NCBI RefSeq assembly: GCF_000308615.1 | Contig: NZ_BAGB01000170.1 | Coordinates: 1-64,000, forward strand | Source of the DNA: Nocardia jiangxiensis NBRC 101359 | Lineage (GTDB): Bacteria > Actinomycetota > Actinomycetes > Mycobacteriales > Mycobacteriaceae | DNA length: 64,000 nt | Direction of reading: 5' to 3' | Shown: positions 25,598 through 34,366 of the stretch, piece after piece | How positions within the stretch are numbered: the stretch's first letter is position 1 | Layout: each line of letters begins with the position of its first letter | Notes under the pieces: generated by a model | Told to the model about the DNA's origin: nothing | Database searches by the model: none | What the model saw: only the letters and a program-made list of their open reading frames with translations | Translations under genes and position numbers: made by a program

Positions 25598-26818
25598 ATG
25601 ATCAATCCGCCGATGTACACCGACAGCGACCGCATCGCCCTGTACAGCCCGGAATTCGCTGCCATGCCGCACGACTGCTACCAGGACATGCGCAAACGCT
25701 ATGGGTCGCTGGTGCCGGTCGAGCTGTCGCCGGGCGTTCCCGCCACTCTGGTGATCGGTTATCGCACCGCGGTGCAGATCCTGCACGATCCCGCGCATTT
25801 TCCGGTCGATCCGCGGGCGTGGGAGAAGGACGTCCCGGACGAGTGCCCGGTGAAGCCGATGCTGGCGTGGCGGCCCAATGCGATGCGTAGTTCGGGCGAG
25901 GAACATCGGCGCTACCGGGATGCGAACGTCGCGGCGCTCTCGGCGGTTGATCTGCACGGTCTGCACGCGGTGGTGGAGCGGATCGCGGTGCCGCTGATCG
26001 CGCAGTTCTGCGAGACCGGCTCGGCCGATCTGATCGCGGATTACGCACGGCCACTGGCCTTCCAGGTGGTCAACGCGATGCTCGGGTGCTCACCAGATAT
26101 CGGCCAGCGGGTCGCCACGGGCGTCATGACCATCTTCGAGGGTTCCGATGCCGCGGCCGGAAACATCATGCTCATCGAGGCGCTGAGCGAACTGGTCGCG
26201 GGCAAGCGCGCCGAGCCCGGTGACGATGTGACGACCCGGTTGGTCCAGCATCCGGCCGGGTTCGACGATCAGGAGGTCATCGAGCAACTCGTGCCGCTGT
26301 ACGGCGCGGGTGTCGAGCCGGTGCACAACCTGATCGTCAATACGCTGCTGTTGATCCTGACGAACGACCGTTTCGCGGGCAGCCTGCTGGGCGGCAGCCT
26401 GTCCACCCGTGACGCGCTGGACGAGGTGCTGTTCCTGGACCCGCCGATCGCGAATTTCTGTATGACCTATCCGCGCCAGCCGGTGCTGCTCGACGAGGTG
26501 TGGCTGCCCGCGCACCAGCCCGTGATCATCAGCATCGCCGCGTGCAACAACGACCCGGCCATCAGCGGCGGCGACTACACCGGCAACCGATCCCACCTGG
26601 CCTGGGGCGCGGGCCCGCACGCCTGCCCCGCACGCCAGTCCGCCTATCTGATCGCCCAGGACGGCGTGGACCAACTGCTCGATGCCCTGCCGGAGATCGA
26701 ACTGTCCGTCGAGCCCGACGAATTGGCGTGGCGCCCAGGACCTTTCCACCGCGCCCTGGCCACCCTGCCGGTCTCTTTCGTGCCGTCCCGCCCCTTTGCG
26801 AGCTGGCACCCCAGCTGA
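25598..26818 (+). CDS. Cytochrome P450-like protein with atypical I helix
   Basis: A 406-residue P450. The heme loop WGAGPHACPAR keeps the Cys ligand. The I-helix motif normally reading AGxET or AGxDT is GAGVEPVHN here, without the Thr, so oxygen activation may differ. P450s with such changes are found at the end of actinobacterial conservons (sensor, roadblock, DUF742, GTPase, P450). No such genes are present here, although a membrane histidine kinase is divergent. Confidence 0.8.
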   Translation: MINPPMYTDSDRIALYSPEFAAMPHDCYQDMRKRYGSLVPVELSPGVPATLVIGYRTAVQILHDPAHFPVDPRAWEKDVPDECPVKPMLAWRPNAMRSSGEEHRRYRDANVAALSAVDLHGLHAVVERIAVPLIAQFCETGSADLIADYARPLAFQVVNAMLGCSPDIGQRVATGVMTIFEGSDAAAGNIMLIEALSELVAGKRAEPGDDVTTRLVQHPAGFDDQEVIEQLVPLYGAGVEPVHNLIVNTLLLILTNDRFAGSLLGGSLSTRDALDEVLFLDPPIANFCMTYPRQPVLLDEVWLPAHQPVIISIAACNNDPAISGGDYTGNRSHLAWGAGPHACPARQSAYLIAQDGVDQLLDALPEIELSVEPDELAWRPGPFHRALATLPVSFVPSRPFASWHPS

Positions 26819-26864
26819 CAACCTGCCCGGATCCCGCGACGTTCCGGCGAAGTCGGCCGTGCGG

Positions 26865-26984
26865 TTACCGGGGGAGGGCGGCGGCGATCTCGGCGACGGG
26901 TTCCAGGCTGGGCACATCGACGAGTCCGTGCTGCAGATCGATGACGAGCAGTGCGGAGGTGGGGTCGATGGTCGTGATGGGCAT
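26865..26984 (-). pseudogene. 5' stub of an isochorismatase-family hydrolase
   Basis: A 39-codon frame with a proper ribosome site (GAAGGAT, six bases before ATG 26984) reads MPITTIDPTSALLVIDLQHG at its start. This is the N-terminus of cysteine hydrolases of the isochorismatase family, including the catalytic Asp of VIDLQ. It ends at TAA 26865, whereas the family needs about 180 residues with a Lys and a Cys further on. No continuation is visible in the other frames before the P450 stop at 26818. It is the last member of the MarR-MFS operon, 31 bases after the exporter gene, and looks like a deletion remnant. Confidence 0.7.
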
Positions 26985-27015
26985 GGTGATCCTTCGAAGA
27001 GAGGTATGAACGGAT

Positions 27016-28413
27016 TCAGTTCGTCGCGGTGCGGGGCAGGCGGCGATCCAGGACGGTGAGTGCGAGCAGGAAGACGCTGGCGCCGATCATGATCCAGGCG
27101 ATCGTCGCGACCCCGGAGTCGGAGACGTTGTCGTGGAACACGATTCCGGTGATCGCCGAGGAGGCGATGGAGCCGAGATAACCGAACGAGCGCATCAGTC
27201 CCGATGCGGTGCCCAGGAGTTCGGCGGGCGTCTGGAGGTAGAGGGCGAGCTGATTGCTGCTGGCCGCGCCCTGGGCGAATCCCAGCAGGACGGTGATGAC
27301 CACCACCAGCACCGGCCATCCCGGTGAAGCCAGGAACAGCGCGCCGACTGCGGCGAGCACACAGGCCGCCGCGGCCCAGATCACCGGTCCGCGAACGAGA
27401 TTGCGGCGCGAGATCGGCACGATGACCACTCCGGCGATCACCGTCATCGGCAACAGCAGCAGTCCCGCGGCGAGTTCGGAGAGGTGACGGTCGGCCTCGA
27501 GCCACTGCGTGATGCCGTACAGCACCAGGTAGGAGGAGAACAACACCATGCCGAATCGGATGTAGGTGCGGGTCAGCGCCATGTTCCGGACCAGCAGCCG
27601 CAGGTCCAGGAACGGTGCGGCCGCACGCAACTCCCAGAGCGCCTCGGCGATCCAGAGCGTCACGGTGGTGGCCAGCAGAGCCCAGTTCACCGTCGGCAGA
27701 TGCGACAGGAACAGCAGCAGTGCGCTCATCGCGGCGGCGAATCCGATGATTCCGGTGACGTCCAGCAGCGATGCGATCTCGCGTGCGTAGCGCCGCGCGC
27801 GATCGCGTTCATCCTTCGGAACCCACAGCAGCGTGCTCACCAGCGCGATCAGCGCGACGGGCACGTTGACGAAGAAGACCGACCGCCATCCGGCGAGTTG
27901 TACGAGTACGCCGCCCAGGGGTAGTCCGAGGGAGGCGGTGGCGATGCCAGCGATCTGCAGGCCGCCCAGTACACCGCCGGGCGGTTGGGCCAGTCCGGCG
28001 CTCTGGGCGCGGCGTCGGATGAGCACCATGGCCGTCGGATAGGCGCAGGATGTGCCGAGCCCGATCAGGATTCGGCTGATCAGCAGGATCGACAGCGTCG
28101 GGGCGAACCCGCCGACCAGCCCACCCAGGAGTACGAGCAGGATTCCGGTGAGGAAGACGCGGCGCGGGCCGAATACGTCGGCCGCCTTGCCCGCGGTGGG
28201 TTGTGCGATCGCGCTGGCCACATACAGTGCCGACACCAGCGCCGCGGTCTGCCCGATCGAGACGTGCACACCCGCGGCGATGGGTACGAGCGCGGTCGCG
28301 ATCAGGGAGGTGTTGACCGGGTTCAGGGCCGATCCGACGAACAGTGGTGCGGTGAACCGCCAGGTGAATGGACGTTCGGCGAGAGATGTTGTCGCCGAAA
28401 GGGTTTCGGGCAT
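27016..28413 (-). CDS. MFS drug-type efflux transporter
   Basis: A 465-residue major facilitator with about 14 hydrophobic segments (DHA2 type). The loop 2-3 region GKAADVFGPRRVFLTG is motif A, and LGLPLGGVLVQLAGWRSVFF is motif C. Such proteins export drugs or toxic metabolites by proton antiport. ATG 28413 follows GAGG; upstream in-frame sequence is a shadow. It is read after marR (82-base gap), so export is probably under MarR control. Confidence 0.88.
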   Translation of the reverse strand: MPETLSATTSLAERPFTWRFTAPLFVGSALNPVNTSLIATALVPIAAGVHVSIGQTAALVSALYVASAIAQPTAGKAADVFGPRRVFLTGILLVLLGGLVGGFAPTLSILLISRILIGLGTSCAYPTAMVLIRRRAQSAGLAQPPGGVLGGLQIAGIATASLGLPLGGVLVQLAGWRSVFFVNVPVALIALVSTLLWVPKDERDRARRYAREIASLLDVTGIIGFAAAMSALLLFLSHLPTVNWALLATTVTLWIAEALWELRAAAPFLDLRLLVRNMALTRTYIRFGMVLFSSYLVLYGITQWLEADRHLSELAAGLLLLPMTVIAGVVIVPISRRNLVRGPVIWAAAACVLAAVGALFLASPGWPVLVVVITVLLGFAQGAASSNQLALYLQTPAELLGTASGLMRSFGYLGSIASSAITGIVFHDNVSDSGVATIAWIMIGASVFLLALTVLDRRLPRTATN

Positions 28414-28495
28414 GGTGGTACCTCGGCAACGGCGTGCGGGCACGCCGCGGGCAGGCATCGGCCGCGGCTGCCGATGCGGTGAAAGGGTAAGGGGG

Positions 28496-28930
28496 TCAGA
28501 GGAATTGGGCGATCCGCTCGAACAGCGGCGCTGCTCGGCGGATTTCCGCGATCTCCGCGGGGGTGAAGTTGTCGGCCAGTACGCGGGCGATCTGCTTCGT
28601 TCGGTCGTCGCGCGCGGCGCGCAACAGTTCTGTGCCCGCCTCGGTGAGGGACAGCAGTCCTCGGCGCTTGTCGTCCGGGTCGGGGATACGGTGCAGCAGG
28701 GCGCGGGATTCGAGGCCGCCGACCGTCGCGCCCATGGCCTGCGGGGTGATCTGTTCCCAGCGGGCCAGACCCGAAATGCTGTCCGGCCCATTGCGATCCA
28801 GGCGAGCCATGACCGCGGTCTCGGGCAGGCTCAGATCCCGGGTCTGGCTCTCCCGGGTGCGACGCTCGAGCAGGCTGATCGCCCGGCGAACCGCGGTGGC
28901 CGTGGTCAGCAGCTCCTCGTCGCCTCGCAT
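28496..28930 (-). CDS. MarR-family regulator
   Basis: A 144-residue winged-helix MarR repressor: SISGLARWEQITPQAMGATV is the recognition region and DPDDKRRGLLSLTEAG the wing. It heads a leftward operon with the MFS exporter. A perfect 14-bp palindrome lies 26 bases before its start, so autoregulation is likely. Confidence 0.88.
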   Translation of the reverse strand: MRGDEELLTTATAVRRAISLLERRTRESQTRDLSLPETAVMARLDRNGPDSISGLARWEQITPQAMGATVGGLESRALLHRIPDPDDKRRGLLSLTEAGTELLRAARDDRTKQIARVLADNFTPAEIAEIRRAAPLFERIAQFL

Positions 28931-28955
28931 ATGTGAAGCCTAGGTTGCACAGTTG

Positions 28956-28969
28956 AAACTTGCAAGTTT
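28956..28969. promoter_or_regulatory. MarR operator-like palindrome
   Basis: AAACTTGCAAGTTT is a perfect 14-bp palindrome between the MarR start (28930) and the stop of the next gene. Position and symmetry fit MarR binding sites, which are often TTGC/GCAA dyads. Confidence 0.7.
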
Positions 28970-28999
28970 GTCTTTCTAATTTTCCCGGTCCGCCGGATC

Positions 29000-29632
29000 T
29001 CAGATGAGGCCGAGCTCCTGGGCGCGCGCACCGGCCTGGAAACGCGAACTCGCGCCCAGGGCGCTCATCAGTTCGGCGACGCGACGACGATAGGTGCGCA
29101 CCGACAGCCCCAGTACGCGGGCGGCTGCCTCGTCGGTGGCGCCGGTGTTGAGCTGGTCCAGGATGCGCGGCGCGAGCTTGCGCAATTCGTCCAGGTCGCG
29201 GTCGTAGGTGGCGAAATCCGTTGCCGCACGCCAGGTTGCGTCGAACAGCGACGCCACGCCGTGCACCACCTCGGGCACCGTGACGATGCTGTAGCTGCGC
29301 AGTCCGTAGGAGGTGTCCCCGGCCAGGATGGCGACTCGCCGGTCCAGCAGGATGGTCTCGCTGATCTCGTCGTCGCTGATGCGCACTCCCGCGCCGCGCT
29401 CGACCATGGTGTGCAGATGTTGCGACAGCGACGGGTCCAGCAGTGCCGAGGGCCGGTAGAGCTTGCGCAGCGCGACGGTGGGACGCAGCGTCTGGTGGCG
29501 GCCGTTGTGCCAGGTCGCGTGATCCTTGGCGGCGCAGTCGAAGCTGACCGTGGTGGCTTCGAACAGGTGCGCGGCGCGCTCGGTGAGTTCCTGGTGACCG
29601 CGCACGACGGTGACCGACTGGGTCTGGGCCAT
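29000..29632 (-). CDS. LuxR-type HTH transcriptional regulator
   Basis: A 210-residue protein. The C-terminal 60 residues form a LuxR-type helix-turn-helix (ATDEAAARVLGLSVRTYRRR, ending AGARAQELGLI). The N-terminal 140 residues form an unassigned sensor part with no receiver Asp, like other actinobacterial single-protein LuxR regulators. The start is ATG 29632. It is divergent from the aldo/keto reductase gene (90 bases between), its most likely target. Confidence 0.8.
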   Translation of the reverse strand: MAQTQSVTVVRGHQELTERAAHLFEATTVSFDCAAKDHATWHNGRHQTLRPTVALRKLYRPSALLDPSLSQHLHTMVERGAGVRISDDEISETILLDRRVAILAGDTSYGLRSYSIVTVPEVVHGVASLFDATWRAATDFATYDRDLDELRKLAPRILDQLNTGATDEAAARVLGLSVRTYRRRVAELMSALGASSRFQAGARAQELGLI

Positions 29633-29722
29633 GATTCGAGTCTCGTGATGTTCGCGCTGGTCGTCAACGCGTGGCAGCTTGTTGCCGAATGCGGACGCCG
29701 CATCTGCCGGTCGGCCAGGCTG

Positions 29723-30580
29723 ATGACCATGACTGAAGCACAGACGATATCGGCCCGCGCGACGGGCGAAGGCCGTTTGGGATCGTTCCGGGTGAACCGA
29801 GTCGGATTCGGCACCATGAAGCTGACGGGCTGGCCGGAAGGTAAGCAGCCTTCCCGCGAGACCGCGATCGCGTTGCTGCGGCGCGCGGTGGAACTGGGCG
29901 TGAACCACTTCGACACCTCGCAGTTCTACGACCGCGACGGGGTGAACGCCAACGAACTGCTGCATGCGGCGTTGCACCCGTATCCGGAGGATCTCGTGCT
30001 GGTCACCAAGTTCGCCGGCGCGATACCGCCGGGGCTGACCCCCGACGGCCTGCGGCAGAGCGTCGAGGCGAATCTGCGCACCCTCGGCGTGGACCGGCTG
30101 GACGTGGTGAATCTGCGCATGGGTGAAGCTGTCGCACCCGCGGAGGGCTCGCTCGCGGAGCCGCTGACCGGCCTGGCGAAACTCCAGGAGGAAGGTCTGA
30201 TCACGCATCTGGGTATCTCGAACATCACTCGGGCGCAGTTCGATCAGGCTCGCGATCTCGCCCCGTTCGTCTGCGTGCAGAACGCCTACAACGTCGCGAT
30301 GCGCGATGCGGATCCGCTGATCGACGCCTGCGAGGAGGCCGGGATCGCGTTCGTGCCGTTCTTCCCGGTGGGCGGATTCCAGCCGCTGCTGACCGAACAT
30401 CTGGACACCGTGGCGACCCGGCACGGCGCGTCCGTGCAGCAGATCGCGCTGGCGTGGCTGCTGACCCGGTCGCCGTCGATCCTGCTGATCCCCGGCACCA
30501 CGGATCCGGCGCACCTCGAGCAGAACATCGCCGCCGCGAACATACGGCTCACCGAGGAGGACCTGGCGCTGATCGGCTGA
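29723..30580 (+). CDS. Aldo/keto reductase lacking the usual catalytic His
   Basis: A 285-residue AKR barrel. The catalytic Asp and Tyr are in FDTSQFYD and the Lys in LVTKFAG. The expected His (LxxLH) is replaced: the strand reads VVNLRMG. IPGTT near the end contacts NADPH phosphate. AKRs with a changed His exist, with altered carbonyl or double-bond chemistry. The start is ATG 29723 or 29729. Divergent from a LuxR-type regulator. Confidence 0.88.
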   Translation: MTMTEAQTISARATGEGRLGSFRVNRVGFGTMKLTGWPEGKQPSRETAIALLRRAVELGVNHFDTSQFYDRDGVNANELLHAALHPYPEDLVLVTKFAGAIPPGLTPDGLRQSVEANLRTLGVDRLDVVNLRMGEAVAPAEGSLAEPLTGLAKLQEEGLITHLGISNITRAQFDQARDLAPFVCVQNAYNVAMRDADPLIDACEEAGIAFVPFFPVGGFQPLLTEHLDTVATRHGASVQQIALAWLLTRSPSILLIPGTTDPAHLEQNIAAANIRLTEEDLALIG

Positions 30581-30723
30581 ATCCGGATCGTGGGGCCCGT
30601 GGCGCCGTGTGCGCCACGGGCCTCTCTGCGGTAATTGGCACTGTGCCAACGCGACGGTACGCTGACCGATACCTCGCGTCGCGGTCGATGCCGTGATGCG
30701 GCAGACCGATTCGAGAGGGTGCG

Positions 30724-31581
30724 ATGAGCTCGGACACCGACGTGAATGCCGACGACCAGGTACTGCTGGAGCGGGAGGGGCCGATCGCGATCGTGCGGCT
30801 GCATCGCCCCGATCGGCTCAACGCCTTCACCGCCGCGATGTGCGAACGTCTGATCGCGGTATTCGACGAGACCGATGCGGACGACTCGGTGCGTGCGGTG
30901 GTGCTCACCGGCACCGGCCGGGCATTCTGCGCCGGAGCCGATCTCGGTGCGGGCGGGGAGACGTTCGTACTCGACGACGACCCGGACACCGGCGGCGCGC
31001 CCGCGGACACCGGCGGCCGGGTATCGCTGCGGATCTATCGGTCGAACAAGCCGGTGATCGTCGCGATCAATGGCGCCGCGGCCGGTGTCGGGGTGACCAT
31101 GACCCTTCCCGCGGATATCAGAATCGCTTCGGACACAGCGAAATTCGGCTTCGTCTTCACGCGTCGCGGGATCGTGCCCGAGGCGTGCTCCACCTGGTTC
31201 CTGCCGCGCGTGGTGGGCGTGTCCACGGCATTGGAATGGACCCTGAGCGGCCGGATGGTGCCCGCGGCCGAGGCACTCGAACGCGGGCTGGTGCGCGAGG
31301 TCGTGCCCGCCGACCGGGTGCTCGAACGGGCCCTCGAGCTGGCCCGGGAGATGGTCACCGGCACCGCGCCGGTCTCGGTGGCGCTGACCCGGCAACTGAT
31401 CTGGCGCATGCTCGGTGCGGACAGCCCGGAGATCGCGCACCGCGCCGAATCCCTCGCCATCTACCTGCGCGGTGCGTCGGGGGACGCTCGCGAAGGCGTG
31501 GAATCCTTTCTGGCCAAACGTGTTCCGGAGTTCCCGGACCAGGTCTCGGATGGCCTGCCGGATCTGTTCGAGTCACGGTGA
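30724..31581 (+). CDS. Enoyl-CoA hydratase/isomerase family protein
   Basis: A 285-residue crotonase-fold protein. The oxyanion hole is built from GRAFCAGADLG and NGAAAGVGVT. One catalytic Glu is at IVPEACS; the first Glu position has no clear equivalent, so isomerase or another crotonase reaction is as likely as hydration. A Gly/Asp-rich insertion (residues 78-100) follows the first loop. It stands alone, with no acyl-CoA partner adjacent. Confidence 0.85.
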   Translation: MSSDTDVNADDQVLLEREGPIAIVRLHRPDRLNAFTAAMCERLIAVFDETDADDSVRAVVLTGTGRAFCAGADLGAGGETFVLDDDPDTGGAPADTGGRVSLRIYRSNKPVIVAINGAAAGVGVTMTLPADIRIASDTAKFGFVFTRRGIVPEACSTWFLPRVVGVSTALEWTLSGRMVPAAEALERGLVREVVPADRVLERALELAREMVTGTAPVSVALTRQLIWRMLGADSPEIAHRAESLAIYLRGASGDAREGVESFLAKRVPEFPDQVSDGLPDLFESR

Positions 31582-31730
31582 GCTGATCCGCGTCATTGCG
31601 CGCACCGCTCCGGTCCGATGTGTGCGGCGCACCGGCGACGTCGGCCTCCGTGCGAGCATCCGCTACGTTCGAGACATGGTGGACGCGGGCGCATCCAGGG
31701 CCCGGTCCTGATCACGGAGTGGGCTGGGGA

Positions 31731-32774
31731 ATGGGACGAACGATGCGCCTGGGCTCGGGGCCGACCCCGGAGCCGGGTTTCGGTTTCGGGGTGTCCGGGC
31801 TCGATCGTGCACTGGGCCCGCTGATCCGCGGCGAGAACGCGCTGTGGGGCCTGGATCGGGAGATGGCCTCGGACATCCGCGACCGGATCGGTGCCGCGGC
31901 GAGTCCGTCGCGGCACTACGACGCCCGCACGCTCGATCGGCTGCGCGAGGACGTCGCCGCGGAACCGGGCCTGACCGCGATCGTCGATCTGACCGACGTC
32001 GGCGACGAATTGACCGGGACGTCCTGGGCCGCGCGAATGCGCGAATGCGCGTGTGCGGTGTTCGCCTCGGCCTCGGTCTGCCACTGGCTCGTGCCCCGCG
32101 TCTGTGTCGACGCCGTGTCCTGGAATTGGCCCGCCCAGTGCGTGTTGAGCGTCAACGAGCGGGAGGTGACCGTCTGCCGCGCGGACGGTCGCACGACGGG
32201 CCATCTGCGGGTTCCGCTGGATTCGGACGCGCCCGCCGGGGCGCGGCGTTCGGCGCTGGGTGCGGCGAATCTCGGCCGCGGCCTGCGGGTGGCGCGGATC
32301 GAAAGAGGCTGGAGCCAAGCCGAACTCGGCCGTCGCGTGGGGGTGAGCGCGAGCGCGATCTCACAAATGGAGCGCGGTCGGCTGGGACTGTCGCTGGAGA
32401 CGGTGATCGAGGTTTCCGAACAGCTCGGCGTCACGATCGACGACCTGTTGCGCGGGGACACCGCCGGCTGGTTCATCGCGGTGAACCGTCCCGGCATCGC
32501 GAGTGAGTCCGCTTCCGCCCGTGTCGGTTCGGGCCAGGATGCGGTGGCGCGGGAGGCGATGCACACCCAGATACTGGGCGGCGGCGGAACGCTCACTCCG
32601 CCGGTGGGGCCGAGCGGCCGGATCACGATCCTGGTCGGCTCGGGTCAGATCTGCGTGGAGCGCGCTCCGCAGCGAACCCTGGTGCGCGCCGGGGACATCG
32701 TCGACATCACGCGGGCGGTGGGCGTGTCGGTATCGAATCTCGGCAGCCACGACGCGGTTCTGTTCTGGTTCTGA
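31731..32774 (+). CDS. XRE-family regulator with central HTH and C-terminal cupin
   Basis: A 347-residue regulator of unusual layout. About 175 residues of unassigned N-terminal domain are followed by a helix-turn-helix at about 178-240 (RIERGWSQAELGRRVGVSAS, then ISQMERGRLGLSLETV) and a small cupin-like sensor at about 285-345 (GRITILVGSGQICVE). Common XRE-cupin proteins begin directly with the HTH. The start is ATG 31731 or 31743. It lies 193 bases upstream of and in line with the monooxygenase-transporter operon, so it is the likely regulator. Confidence 0.78.
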   Translation: MGRTMRLGSGPTPEPGFGFGVSGLDRALGPLIRGENALWGLDREMASDIRDRIGAAASPSRHYDARTLDRLREDVAAEPGLTAIVDLTDVGDELTGTSWAARMRECACAVFASASVCHWLVPRVCVDAVSWNWPAQCVLSVNEREVTVCRADGRTTGHLRVPLDSDAPAGARRSALGAANLGRGLRVARIERGWSQAELGRRVGVSASAISQMERGRLGLSLETVIEVSEQLGVTIDDLLRGDTAGWFIAVNRPGIASESASARVGSGQDAVAREAMHTQILGGGGTLTPPVGPSGRITILVGSGQICVERAPQRTLVRAGDIVDITRAVGVSVSNLGSHDAVLFWF

Positions 32775-32967
32775 GGCCGGATTTTCGTACGCCGGGGCAG
32801 CGAGGCTAGCACCCGGCGTCTTCGCCTGCCGCACTTAAACAAGTGATGATTAATACCGACGCGGCAAATCGGGCATACATGTAAGTATCACCTTCATAAT
32901 GTGAGGCCGACAGCGTCGGCCGGAGTTGGTGCTGCGTTCGGCAGTGCTTGGTGAGAAAGGTTCCCGA

Positions 32968-34359
32968 ATGTCCCGGCCGCCGATCTACAACGCGTTCCTG
33001 CACCTGACCCCCAACCACCACAGCCACGGTTTCTGGCGCACTCCGGAGGGGCAGGTGCAGTACGGGTACAAGGATCTGGACCCGTACATCGACGTGGTGC
33101 GCACCCTGGAACGCGGCCGGATCGATACGTTGTTCATCGCCGATGTGGTCGGCGTCTACGATCTGGACTTCGGCGACGGCAAGACCACGATCCGCGCCGG
33201 ATCGCAGTTCCCGGAGAACGATCCGGTGACCATCGTCTCCGCGCTCGGGCACGTCACCGAACATCTCGGAATCGCGGTGACCAGCAACATCATTCAGGAT
33301 CATCCGTTCTCCTTCGCGCGCCGGCTGTCCTCGCTGGACCACTACACGCACGGCCGCGTCGCGTGGAACATCGTCACCTCGTATCTGAGCAACGGATTCC
33401 GCAACTACGGCTACGACGCCATCGTCGGGCACGACGAGCGATACGCGTGGGCGCAGGAGTACGTGGACGTCACCTACAAGCTGTGGGAGCACTCCTGGGA
33501 GGACGGCGCGGTCCTGCACGATCCGGCGACCGGGCAGTTCTTCGATCCGGCCCGGATCCACACCATCGATCACGAGGGTGCGCGCTACAAGGTGCAGGGA
33601 CCGCATCTGGTGGAACCCTCACCGCAGCGCACGCCGGTGCTGTTCCAGGCCGGAAATTCCACGGCCGGAAGGGAATTCGCGGTGCGCAACGGTGAGGTGA
33701 CCTTCCTGCCCTCGCTGACGCCGCGCACCGCCCGCGCCGATATCGCCGTCCTGGACGAGGCGCTGCGCTCGGTGGGCCGAGCCTCCTCGGCGTTGAAGAA
33801 GATCGTCGCGCTCTCGACCGTCATCGGCTCGACCGAGGAGGAAGCGCGTCGTAAACAGCAATACTTCCGCGAGAACGTGGATTTCGATGCGTTGCAGGCA
33901 TTCTGGAGCGGCGGCAGCGGCATCGATCTGTCCTCGGTGGATCCGGACACACCGCTGGCCGAACTGGCCGAGCGGGTCCGGCTGGGTGATCACGTGCGCT
34001 CGATCTTCCGCGCGGCCGCGGAATCCCAGGACGATCCGGGCACCGTGTCGTGGCGGGATTACCTGCTGGACAACGGACTTCTGCCGGGCAAGTTCGCCGG
34101 TACGCCCGAGCAGATCGCCGATCACGTCGCCGAATGGGTGGCCGCGGGTGTCGACGGATTCAACGTCGTGCCGATCACCACGCTGGGCTGGTGGGGCGAA
34201 TGGGTGGACCATGTGGTGCCGGTGCTACAGGATCGCGGGCTTGCCCAGCGCGAGTACACGCCGGGGACGTTGCGCCACAAGATCTTCGGCAACGGCGATC
34301 GGATCGATGCAGCCCATCGCGTCCACCAGGTCGGCCGCTCGGTCGCGAGCGCGAGCTGA
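32968..34359 (+). CDS. Flavin-dependent monooxygenase of the NtaA/SnaA/DszA family
   Basis: A 463-residue luciferase-like monooxygenase that uses reduced FMN supplied by a separate reductase. Family marks: HHSHGFWRTP near the N-terminus, the GRVAWNIVTS strand, and QAGNSTAGREFA for phosphate binding. Relatives cleave nitrilotriacetate, dibenzothiophene sulfone, alkanesulfonates or dimethylsulfone. ATG 32968 follows GAGAAAGG. It is first in an operon with a DszC-like oxygenase (7-base gap) and an ABC transporter. No flavin reductase is encoded here. Confidence 0.87.
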   Translation: MSRPPIYNAFLHLTPNHHSHGFWRTPEGQVQYGYKDLDPYIDVVRTLERGRIDTLFIADVVGVYDLDFGDGKTTIRAGSQFPENDPVTIVSALGHVTEHLGIAVTSNIIQDHPFSFARRLSSLDHYTHGRVAWNIVTSYLSNGFRNYGYDAIVGHDERYAWAQEYVDVTYKLWEHSWEDGAVLHDPATGQFFDPARIHTIDHEGARYKVQGPHLVEPSPQRTPVLFQAGNSTAGREFAVRNGEVTFLPSLTPRTARADIAVLDEALRSVGRASSALKKIVALSTVIGSTEEEARRKQQYFRENVDFDALQAFWSGGSGIDLSSVDPDTPLAELAERVRLGDHVRSIFRAAAESQDDPGTVSWRDYLLDNGLLPGKFAGTPEQIADHVAEWVAAGVDGFNVVPITTLGWWGEWVDHVVPVLQDRGLAQREYTPGTLRHKIFGNGDRIDAAHRVHQVGRSVASAS

Positions 34360-34366
34360 GGCAGCG

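Noticed and set aside
25382..25966. Leftward 194-codon frame at the kinase/P450 junction
   Set aside because: It overlaps the P450 coding start on the other strand and has shadow composition.
25294..26818. Conservon (cvn) cluster
   Set aside because: Only the P450-like gene and a divergent kinase are present; the roadblock, DUF742 and GTPase genes are missing.
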